Origin: Chloroflexota bacterium
GTDB lineage: Bacteria > Chloroflexota > Dormibacteria > Dormibacterales > Dormibacteraceae
Direction: 5' to 3'
NCBI GenBank assembly: GCA_005879675.1
Contig: VBJE01000051.1
Location: 1 to 5,896 of the forward strand
DNA: 5,896 bases
The notes under the pieces were generated by a model that saw only the letters and a list, made by a program, of their open reading frames with translations, searched no databases and was not told the DNA's origin. The position numbers and the translations under genes were made by a program. Positions within the stretch are counted from its first letter, which is position 1; each line of letters opens with the position of its first letter. Below, piece by piece: positions 1 to 4,956 of the stretch.

Positions 1-790
1 GGTAGGTCAGCTTGCCCTCACCGAGCGCGGCGCGGATGGCGTCCATGTCGCGCGCCGCGCTGGTCGCATCGACGAAGGGAAGAAGCCCGGCGCTCGCCTG
101 CTCGCATGCCTGGGCCATGCTCGTGGTGGCCTCGATGTAGACCTGCTTCTCTTGCGGGTCGTCGAGCACCGTGTCGGTTTGCAGCAGCGCGTCGATCTGG
201 GCGTTGGTCAGGCATCGCACCGGTGCGCTGCGCCCGACCCCGCGCTGGTCGAAACCGACAAGGTCGAATCTTTTGTTCAGGCTCTCGAATTCGACGGAGT
301 TCTGACGCAGAAAGTCGATGCCGGATGGGCCCGGCCCGCCCGGGTAGAGGACCAGCGAGCCGATTCGGTGCGACGGATCGGTCGCCGCCTTGCGGACGGT
401 CGCGATCTCGATCGAGCCCGCGCCTGGGTGCGAATAGTCGAGTGGCACTCTGACAGAGGCGCACTCGAAGCTTCCGCCGCAGCTGCTCCACCGCGCCGGC
501 GTGGGGGAGAGGACGAAATGCTGGATGAAGACGAATGTGCCCACGGCGGCGAGCAGGACCAGCACGATGAGCACGGCCGCGAAGACGCGCCCGCCGGGGC
601 CGGAGGGGTTCAAGAAGATCAGCTCGCCCATGGACCATGGCCGGCGCTGTCCTCGCGATGGCCGGCGCGGATGCGCGCGCTCGGCGGCATCGAGGGCGGC
701 CATGGCACGCGAAAGCAGCCGCGGGTCCGGAAAATCAGGCCCCGGGTCGAAGGCGCCATCGAGGTTGCGGCGCAGGGTCTCTTCAGCCAT
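1..790 (-). CDS. Membrane-anchored alpha/beta-hydrolase (TAP-like peptidase type) with anti-sigma-like N-terminus, partial
   Basis: This reading frame is open from an ATG at 790 to the left edge, giving 263 visible residues with the C-terminus missing. Residues 1-68 are hydrophilic and proline/arginine-rich. Residues 69-89 form one membrane helix (VFAAVLIVLVLLAAVGTFVFI with its last residue at the boundary). From residue 100 an exported hydrolase begins: a CGGSFECASVRVPLDY segment (104-119), an oxyanion-type YPGGPGPSG (149-157) and FDLVGFDQRGVGRSAP (175-190). These are typical of the alpha/beta-hydrolases related to Streptomyces tripeptidyl aminopeptidase. The frame stops at DMDAIRAALGEGKLTY, just before the expected G-x-S-x-G nucleophile elbow, so the catalytic residues cannot be checked. 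The start overlaps the sigma factor stop by 8 bp (ATGGCTGA) and has AAGG close upstream, implying translational coupling. A later ATG at residue 54 is possible but would lose the cytoplasmic part. The hydrolase family is firm; an anti-sigma role is inferred only from position and topology. The substrate is unknown, perhaps peptides or esters outside the cell. Confidence 0.85.
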   Translation of the reverse strand, partial: MAEETLRRNLDGAFDPGPDFPDPRLLSRAMAALDAAERAHPRRPSRGQRRPWSMGELIFLNPSGPGGRVFAAVLIVLVLLAAVGTFVFIQHFVLSPTPARWSSCGGSFECASVRVPLDYSHPGAGSIEIATVRKAATDPSHRIGSLVLYPGGPGPSGIDFLRQNSVEFESLNKRFDLVGFDQRGVGRSAPVRCLTNAQIDALLQTDTVLDDPQEKQVYIEATTSMAQACEQASAGLLPFVDATSAARDMDAIRAALGEGKLTY

Positions 791-1328
791 CCACCTTCAC
801 CCCCGCGACGTCCATCGCCGGGCGCAGGCGCTTGAGCGCGCGATTGATCCGGGTCTTGACTCCCGGCACCGAGAGGCCGAGCGCGAGCGCCACGTCGCTC
901 AGCGGCATGTCGAGGTGAAAGTGGAGGAGCACGGCCACGCGCTGGTCGTGCGGAAGGTGCCCGACGGCGCGCCGCAGCTCCTCGCCGTCGAGCCACGCCT
1001 CTGTCACGTCGACCGGCTCCGGCGCGGCAACGTCAGGCACGCGGATCAATCGCCACCACCTGCCCCGGCGCGTCTCTCGGCACTGGTTGGCGACGATGCC
1101 GATGAACCAGGGCTGAAACGGCCTGTCCACGCCCAGGTTGGCGATGCGCCGCCACGCCTTGAGGGCCGACTCCTGGAACGCGTCCTCGGCCTCAGACCGA
1201 TCGTGAAGCATCGCAAACGCGAGCCTCGTCGCGGAGCGGACGGCCGGTTCGAGAAGGCGCTCGTAGGCGGATCGATCGCCCGCCTTGGCGCGGGCGATGA
1301 GGGCTTGCTCCGCCTCACCGCCCCTCAC
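783..1328 (-). CDS. ECF-family RNA polymerase sigma factor
   Basis: The product is 181 residues, normal for an extracytoplasmic-function (sigma-70 family) sigma factor that directs RNA polymerase to a small regulon. Region 2 spans about residues 22-90, with the DRSEAEDAFQESALKAWRR core-binding/-10 segment (43-61) and the PFQPWFIGIVANQCRETRR helix (70-88). Region 4 spans about 116-169, with LPHDQRVAVLLHF (125-137) and the -35-binding helix-turn-helix ending in LSVPGVKTRINRALKRLR (152-169). There is no extra C-terminal domain. The start is a GTG; an in-frame TAG lies 15-18 bases upstream, so no earlier start exists. No strong ribosome binding site precedes it, apart from a weak GGGGTGG. The stop overlaps the start of the membrane hydrolase, which suggests the two work as a regulator and its partner. 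The family call is secure; the inducing signal and regulon cannot be read from the sequence. Confidence 0.95.
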   Translation of the reverse strand: MRGGEAEQALIARAKAGDRSAYERLLEPAVRSATRLAFAMLHDRSEAEDAFQESALKAWRRIANLGVDRPFQPWFIGIVANQCRETRRGRWWRLIRVPDVAAPEPVDVTEAWLDGEELRRAVGHLPHDQRVAVLLHFHLDMPLSDVALALGLSVPGVKTRINRALKRLRPAMDVAGVKVDG

Positions 1329-1375
1329 CTTCGCGCCACCCCACTACCAGTTACTACGGACGGAGTTGGGCCCAG

Positions 1376-1405
1376 GGTGTCACCACGCGGTCGGAATGGC
1401 ACAAT
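1376..1405 (+). promoter_or_regulatory. Possible promoter for the small gene, leaderless type, with GGTG-T-CACC inverted repeat
   Basis: GTGTCA (1377-1382) and CACAAT (1400-1405) are separated by 17 bases and resemble -35 and -10 boxes, each matching 4 of 6 consensus positions. Transcription would begin at about 1412-1414, on the ATG itself, which would explain the absence of a ribosome binding site. The -35 box lies within the inverted repeat GGTG-T-CACC (1376-1384), about 48 bases upstream of the divergent sigma gene, so a regulator bound there could act on both genes. This is pattern matching only. Confidence 0.25.
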
Positions 1406-1413
1406 CAAACGTG

Positions 1414-1662
1414 ATGCGACCACTGGAGGAGAGAGACCTGCGCAGCCTCGAGCGCAGGAGCATGTACTCGATCTTCGCGCCCCTGGAGGGTGACGACGGG
1501 CTGTCGCGGGAGCTGGCGCTCGACGACGAGGCGAACCCGACGCGAGCGGGCAAGCTTGCCGTCTGGGGCTTCCTGCGCCGCCGGCTCCGGCATCGGCGGC
1601 GCCCGGACGCCGACGACCAGTGGGTGCCGGCGATGTTCATGTTCGTCCGCCGCTTCTCGTAA
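1414..1662 (+). CDS. Small arginine-rich protein of unknown function
   Basis: I do not recognise this 82-residue product. It begins MRPLEERDLRSLERRSMYSI and ends VPAMFMFVRRFS. It has a charged N-terminal helix-like stretch, an acidic middle (GDDG, DDEAN), a run of arginines (FLRRRLRHRRRP, about residues 54-65) and a short hydrophobic C-terminus; it has no signal peptide, membrane helix or cysteines. Third codon positions are almost all G or C and codon choice matches the neighbours, which supports real coding. The start at 1414 is chosen because a -10-like box sits about 8 bases upstream. An ATG at 1396 and a GTG at 1411 are in frame, but none has a good ribosome binding site. It is divergent from the sigma gene and convergent with the response regulator, 12 bases from its stop. 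It is probably a cytoplasmic, possibly nucleic-acid- or protein-binding accessory protein, but that is a guess from composition. Confidence 0.6.
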   Translation: MRPLEERDLRSLERRSMYSIFAPLEGDDGLSRELALDDEANPTRAGKLAVWGFLRRRLRHRRRPDADDQWVPAMFMFVRRFS

Positions 1663-1674
1663 GCGGCGCCGGCG

Positions 1675-2100
1675 CTAGCGGATAGGCGGTGTGGCCAGGG
1701 CCTCGGTCAGCTTCTCCGCCAGGACTGCCGGAGGGGTCGAGGCCTTTTGCAGCCAGGCCAGCGCGCCGGCCAGGAAGACGCGGTCGATGGCCCCGTCCTT
1801 CTCCCCCGGGTAGTTGCTGAGCATGAACACGGGAAGCGCCCGCGTCCGCTCGTCGAGCCGCACCCGCTGGAGCACCTCGTCGCCGCGCATCCCCGGCAGG
1901 TTCCAGTCGAGGACCAGGATGTCGGGCAGCTCCGCCTCGACGGCGCGAAAGAGCCCCGGACCGTCGCCCGCCACGCGGACGCGAAACCCGAACGCCTCGA
2001 GGCCGGCCTGGTACATCCGGGCGATGTCGGGATCGTCGTCGACCAGCAGGACCGACCGCATGTTGCCGTTGCGTCGTCCTCCCTCGGCCGACTTCGTCAT
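1675..2100 (-). CDS. Single-domain response regulator (CheY-like receiver)
   Basis: The 141-residue product is one receiver domain with no output domain. The acidic pocket is DDD (residues 21-23), the phosphoacceptor is Asp65 in PDILVLDWNLPGMRGDE, the switch serine is Ser95 in VFMLSN, and the conserved lysine is Lys119 in WLQKAS. All residues needed for phosphorylation are therefore present. Such proteins pass phosphate between a histidine kinase and another partner, or act by protein-protein contact. The ATG at 2100 follows GGTGAGG at a loose spacing and CTGGAG directly before it. Met14 (ATG at 2061), just before the first beta strand (RSVLLVDDD), is an alternative start, but its GGAGG is 16 bases away. 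No histidine kinase lies in the window. The gene is divergent from the MerR-receiver/KaiC operon, so it may take part in the same pathway; that is inferred from position only. Confidence 0.93.
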   Translation of the reverse strand: MTKSAEGGRRNGNMRSVLLVDDDPDIARMYQAGLEAFGFRVRVAGDGPGLFRAVEAELPDILVLDWNLPGMRGDEVLQRVRLDERTRALPVFMLSNYPGEKDGAIDRVFLAGALAWLQKASTPPAVLAEKLTEALATPPIR

Positions 2101-2259
2101 CTCCAGGTCGACCTCACCCCGCCGGCGTGGGCGCAGGAGGGGCGTGCAGCGTTCCGACCGCCCACTCCCACGCCTTCACGAGATGCCCCCGGTACATCGC
2201 CTCGGACGTCCGTCCCCACCGTCAACCGTCCCCCTTTCTCCTCACCACGAGGCCTTATG

Positions 2260-2287
2260 CAATTACTCTGCAGTTGTTGTACGTCAA
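2260..2287 (-). promoter_or_regulatory. Possible promoter for the response regulator gene
   Basis: On the minus strand TTGACG (2282-2287) matches the -35 consensus at 5 of 6 positions, followed after 16 bases by a weak -10-like TAATTG (2260-2265). Transcripts would have a leader of roughly 150 bases before the ATG at 2100. The -35 box overlaps the GTTG...CAAC inverted repeat, so binding there would block it. The weak -10 box keeps confidence low. Confidence 0.25.
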
Positions 2288-2307
2288 CCCTAGCACTGCG
2301 GGGCAAA

Positions 2308-2336
2308 TTGCGCAAGATGTATGCAGTAGCTACAGT
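2308..2336 (+). promoter_or_regulatory. Possible promoter for the MerR-receiver/KaiC/carbonic anhydrase operon
   Basis: TTGCGC (2308-2313) and TACAGT (2331-2336) are spaced by 17 bases, placing a start site near 2343 with a leader of about 33 bases. The palindromes TTGCGCAA and GTAGCTAC overlap the two boxes, as expected if the operon's own regulator binds here. An alternative -10-like TACACT lies at 2354-2359. The -35 match is only 3 of 6, so this is tentative. Confidence 0.3.
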
Positions 2337-2362
2337 GAGAGGTTGGTCTGCCTTACACTGGC

Positions 2363-2378
2363 GGAGAGTAAGGACGTG
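2363..2378 (+). promoter_or_regulatory. Ribosome binding site that fixes the MerR-receiver start
   Basis: GGAGAG (2363-2368) lies 7 bases before the GTG at 2376, an ideal spacing. The GTG is followed 12 residues later by the first helix of the MerR domain. This is why the 83-codon longer in-frame ATG reading from 2127 was not used. Confidence 0.7.
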
Positions 2379-3053
2379 GCTGACAAGCAGGATCGGCCGA
2401 TCTACTCGATCGGCGCCGTGGCGAGGATGCTGGAGGTGCCTGCCTCCACCCTTCGGGCGTGGGAGGAGCGCTACGCGCTCATCACACCCACCCGGAGCGA
2501 GGGGGCCCAGCGCCTGTACACCCGGGAGCAGGTCGAAAAGCTCCGTTTCATCAAGTCCCAGATCGAATCCGGGGTCAGCGCCGCCGACGCGCACCGGCTG
2601 CTGGCCGAGGATGTGCGCGCGGGGCATCTCCCCGCCGAGGCGACCAGGGCATCAACCGGCGACCGGCCGCTGATCATGATCGCCGAGCGAGACAGCTACG
2701 CGGCCGACCTCGCCGAGTACTTCCTCCGCACCGAGGGCTGGGACGTGGTGATCGCGCTCGACGCGGTCCAGGCCAAGCTCCACTTCGAGGAGCGCGCGCC
2801 CAACATCGTGCTCCTCGACCTGCTGCTGTCCGGTGGCGCCGGCTTTCGGCTGCTGCACGAGTTCGCGGAGAACCAGGCCACGCAGGTCATCGCCGTCTCG
2901 GCTCTCGACAGCGCGAGTGAGGCGATGTCTTCCGGCGCGGCGGCCTTCCTCCGCAAGCCTCTCGAGCCGCTGACGCTGCTGTCCACCGTCCATGACCTCC
3001 TGGGCACGAGCGCGCTCGTCGAAAGACCGCCTGGGCAGCGTCTCGAGCGTTGA
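2376..3053 (+). CDS. MerR/MlrA-type DNA-binding domain fused to a receiver domain
   Basis: The product is 225 residues from the GTG start. Residues 9-76 are a MerR winged helix-turn-helix: YSIGAVARMLEVPASTLRAWEERYALITP (10-38) carries the W-E-x-R-Y signature of the MlrA/CarH/LitR branch, followed by the wing (SEGAQRLYTREQVEKL, 41-56) and a helix ending in SAADAHRLL (68-76). A short linker leads to a CheY-like receiver at about 98-210: acidic residues E104 and D106, phosphoacceptor candidate Asp148 in PNIVLLDLLLSGG, switch Ser175 and Lys194 in FLRKPLEP. CarH-type relatives normally carry a B12-binding domain here. No B12 signature (DxHxxG) or four-helix bundle is present, so phosphorylation rather than a light-sensing cofactor is the likely input. 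The gene overlaps the KaiC start by 4 bp (TTGA), so it probably heads that operon and may control it. The two-domain reading is strong; the targets are unknown. Confidence 0.85.
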   Translation: MADKQDRPIYSIGAVARMLEVPASTLRAWEERYALITPTRSEGAQRLYTREQVEKLRFIKSQIESGVSAADAHRLLAEDVRAGHLPAEATRASTGDRPLIMIAERDSYAADLAEYFLRTEGWDVVIALDAVQAKLHFEERAPNIVLLDLLLSGGAGFRLLHEFAENQATQVIAVSALDSASEAMSSGAAAFLRKPLEPLTLLSTVHDLLGTSALVERPPGQRLER

Positions 3054-4441
3054 GCGACCGCATCCCCACCGGGACGCCGAGACTTGACGAGGTCCTGAAC
3101 GGCGGTCTGCTCAAGAACGCGATCAACCTGATCGTCGGCGTTCCCGGCAGCGGGAAGACGATCCTCAGCCAGCAGGTCGCATTTCGCAACGCGACCGCGG
3201 AGAGGCCGGCGCTCTATCTGTCGACGCTTTCCGAGCCTCTGGACAAGATCCTCCGCTACGGCGAGAGCCTGAGCTTTTTCGACCCGGCCGCCGTTCGCGA
3301 CGGACGCGTGGTCTACGAGGACGTCGGCCAGCCGCTCGGCGAAGACGGCCTGGACGAGGTCCTGAGCACGGTCGACGGCCTCCTGCGGCGTGTCCGCCCA
3401 GGCATCGTTGTGATCGACAGCTTTCGCGCGTTTCATGCCATCGCGCGCGATGTCGGCGTGTTCCGCCAGTTTCTATACGGGCTGCTGCGGCGCATGACCG
3501 CGATCGCGGCGACGTCGATCTGGAACGCGCCCTACACCCGCATACAGGCCATCGAGGAGGCGGAGGCGGCGGTCGCGGACGCCATCGTCGCGCTCGACGT
3601 CAAGCAGATGGCCGAGCGCGAGGTCCGGGTCCTCCAGGTGATGAAGCTGCGCGGCAGCGCATACCGCTCAGGCGAGCACAGCTATCGCATCTCCAAGTCG
3701 GGCTTCGCCGTCTTTCCGAGGCTTGCCGAGGCGCAGAACGTTTCGCCTTATCAGCTCAGCAACGAGCACGCCGCGACCGGGATCACGGCCCTCGACGAGC
3801 TGCTCGGCGCCGGTGGATACTGGTCCGGATCGACGACGTTGATCGCGGGTCCCTCGGGGATAGGCAAGACCCTGATGGGACTGCACTTTCTGTACCACGG
3901 CGCAAGGACGGGAGAGCCAGGCATCCTCGCCACCTTCCACGAGAACGAGACCCAGCTCGGGCGGATCGTGAAGAGCTTCGGCTGGTCGATCGACGACCCG
4001 CAGGTCCACATCATGGCCCGCGGCGTCGTCGACATGGACATCGACGAGTGGGTCTATGACCTGCTCGAGCTTGCCGACAGGGTCCACGCGAAACGGATCG
4101 TGATCGACAGCCTGCCCGACCTCGAGATCGCGGCCGGCGACCCGACCCGGTTCCGGGAGTGGATCTTTTCGCTGATGCAGCGCTTGAGCCGCGCCGGCAG
4201 GAGCATGATGATGATCATCGAGGTGCCGGAGCTGTTCCAGCTGGAACGTGTTTCCGAGCACGGCATCTCCCACCTCGCCGACAACGTCATCCTGCTCCAG
4301 TACGTGCAAGACGGAGCGGAGCTGGCGCGAGCGCTGACTGTGCTCAAGACGCGGGCCCAGGAGCACCGCCCGGTCGTGCACCGCTACGAGATCACAGGCC
4401 AGGGCTTCGTCCTGGGCGACGTCCTCACGGTGCAGCGCTAG
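3050..4441 (+). CDS. KaiC-like two-domain RecA-family ATPase
   Basis: The 463-residue product has two KaiC (RecA-fold) domains, close to the length of cyanobacterial KaiC but without its long C-terminal tail. Domain 1 has Walker A GVPGSGKT (30-37) and Walker B IVVIDS (119-124). Domain 2 has Walker A GPSGIGKT (267-274) and Walker B IVIDS (350-354). KaiC proteins form hexamers that hydrolyse ATP slowly and, in the clock type, phosphorylate themselves. The paired catalytic glutamates of KaiC are single here (TLSEP, 59-63; FHENE, 296-300). In the phosphosite segment EHGISHLADNVILLQYV (403-419) the serine of the Ser-Thr pair is kept as Ser407 but the threonine is His408. The start is TTG at 3050, overlapping the upstream TGA; the N-terminal RIPTGTPRLDEVL is where the family begins. 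There is no kaiA or kaiB nearby. It is best called a KaiC homologue, likely a signalling ATPase working with the adjacent receiver proteins, rather than a proven clock protein. Confidence 0.92.
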   Translation: MSDRIPTGTPRLDEVLNGGLLKNAINLIVGVPGSGKTILSQQVAFRNATAERPALYLSTLSEPLDKILRYGESLSFFDPAAVRDGRVVYEDVGQPLGEDGLDEVLSTVDGLLRRVRPGIVVIDSFRAFHAIARDVGVFRQFLYGLLRRMTAIAATSIWNAPYTRIQAIEEAEAAVADAIVALDVKQMAEREVRVLQVMKLRGSAYRSGEHSYRISKSGFAVFPRLAEAQNVSPYQLSNEHAATGITALDELLGAGGYWSGSTTLIAGPSGIGKTLMGLHFLYHGARTGEPGILATFHENETQLGRIVKSFGWSIDDPQVHIMARGVVDMDIDEWVYDLLELADRVHAKRIVIDSLPDLEIAAGDPTRFREWIFSLMQRLSRAGRSMMMIIEVPELFQLERVSEHGISHLADNVILLQYVQDGAELARALTVLKTRAQEHRPVVHRYEITGQGFVLGDVLTVQR

Positions 4442-4452
4442 CCGAGATCGCG

Positions 4453-4956
4453 GTGGACGCCATCGACCAGGTGGTGCTCAACTCCCGGATGCACTATCTC
4501 GGCATGGCGGCGCGCACCATCGAACCCGCCATGAAGCTGGCCGTCCTCGCCTGCATGGACGCTCGCGTCGATGTGGCCGCGCTGCTCGGGCTCAGGCCAG
4601 GCGACGCCCACGTCGTGCGGAACGCGGGCGGCCGCGCCTCCGAAGAAGCCATCAACGCCCTGGCCATCTCGCAGGCCGTGCTCGGAACGCGGGAGGTGAT
4701 GGTCCTGCATCACACCGAGTGCGCCATGGGGAGGATGAACGAGTGGGAGATCGCCGCGCGGATCGAAGCCGCCACCGGCCACCCGTTCCACGAGAAGCTC
4801 GATTGCTTCGTCGACCCGATCGCGGCGATCGTCGAAGACGTCGAGCGCCTGAAGACCTCGACCCATCTGGCGCACAGAGACCGGATTCGCGGCTTCATGT
4901 ACGACCTCGCGAAGAGCAGCCTCACCGAGATTTTCGCGGCTCAGAGCGCGCTGTGA
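4453..4956 (+). CDS. Beta-class carbonic anhydrase (Rv1284-like)
   Basis: The enzyme interconverts CO2 and bicarbonate in the cytoplasm. The product is 167 residues from GTG 4453, close to the size of the Mycobacterium tuberculosis enzyme Rv1284, which it resembles throughout from memory. Zinc ligands are Cys34, His87 and Cys90 (ACMDAR 33-38; LHHTEC 85-90), with the Asp36-Arg38 pair of the active site. VVRNAGGRASEEA (54-66), AISQAVLGTRE (71-81) and the C-terminal RGFMYDLA are family hallmarks. The GTG start gives the same N-terminal length as Rv1284. The ribosome binding site is weak, and ATG 4489 is a shorter option. A longer in-frame reading from 4159 lies inside kaiC and is not real. The gene begins 11 bases after the kaiC stop, so it is probably co-transcribed. 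Its last 16 bases overlap the opposing peptidase gene. Function is assigned with high confidence; why it sits with KaiC is not known. Confidence 0.93.
   Translation: MDAIDQVVLNSRMHYLGMAARTIEPAMKLAVLACMDARVDVAALLGLRPGDAHVVRNAGGRASEEAINALAISQAVLGTREVMVLHHTECAMGRMNEWEIAARIEAATGHPFHEKLDCFVDPIAAIVEDVERLKTSTHLAHRDRIRGFMYDLAKSSLTEIFAAQSAL
4941..4956. other. Near-palindromic 16-bp overlap of two convergent gene tails
   Basis: TCAGAGCGCGCTGTGA contains the stop codons of both the carbonic anhydrase (plus strand TGA) and the zinc peptidase (minus strand TGA). Fourteen of its 16 positions obey dyad symmetry, so both proteins end in Ser-Ala-Leu. There is no T-run on either side and therefore no standard intrinsic terminator. 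Confidence 0.8.

Larger units (their letters stand above)
2101..2375. promoter_or_regulatory. Divergent control region between the response regulator and the MerR-receiver operon
   Basis: This 275-bp stretch holds no convincing gene. The frame of the MerR gene is open through it, but composition changes and ribosome-binding evidence puts that start at 2376. The half from about 2255 to 2345 is clearly richer in A and T than its surroundings. It contains an inverted repeat GCAGT (2270-2274)/ACTGC (2295-2299) enclosing GTTG (2276-2279)/CAAC (2285-2288), the palindromes TTGCGCAA (2308-2315) and GTAGCTAC (2326-2333), and TATGCA twice (2256-2261 and 2320-2325). These are plausible operator half-sites for a dimeric MerR-type regulator. 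Which are functional cannot be told by eye. Confidence 0.6.

Noticed and set aside
152..1493. Long plus-strand open frames (152-835 and 501-1493) and a minus frame 18-638
   Set aside because: They lie opposite or out of frame with the sigma and hydrolase genes, are unusually rich in Arg/Ala/Pro/Gly without any domain, and conflict with clear family motifs in the chosen frames. High GC creates such shadows.
1663..1680. GCGCCGGCGC palindrome (1666-1675) between the small gene and the response regulator as a terminator
   Set aside because: It is perfectly palindromic, with no loop and no following T-run on either strand, and GC-rich palindromes of this size are common in such DNA.
2127..2375. 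N-terminal extension of the MerR-receiver protein from an ATG at 2127
   Set aside because: The extra 83 residues have low-quality composition and cross the probable promoter region, while GTG 2376 has an ideal ribosome binding site just ahead of the MerR domain.
1747..2673. Plus-strand 308-codon frame and minus-strand 2097-2627 frame
   Set aside because: They cover the response regulator and the MerR domain in wrong frames and cross the AT-rich control region; the translations show no recognisable domain.
3668..4381. Minus-strand 237-codon frame opposite kaiC
   Set aside because: It is antisense to a complete KaiC with both Walker motifs, and its translation resembles no family.
4159..4452. 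Extended carbonic anhydrase starting inside kaiC
   Set aside because: The extension is an out-of-frame copy of kaiC rich in Arg/Ala/Pro; GTG 4453 gives the family's normal length.
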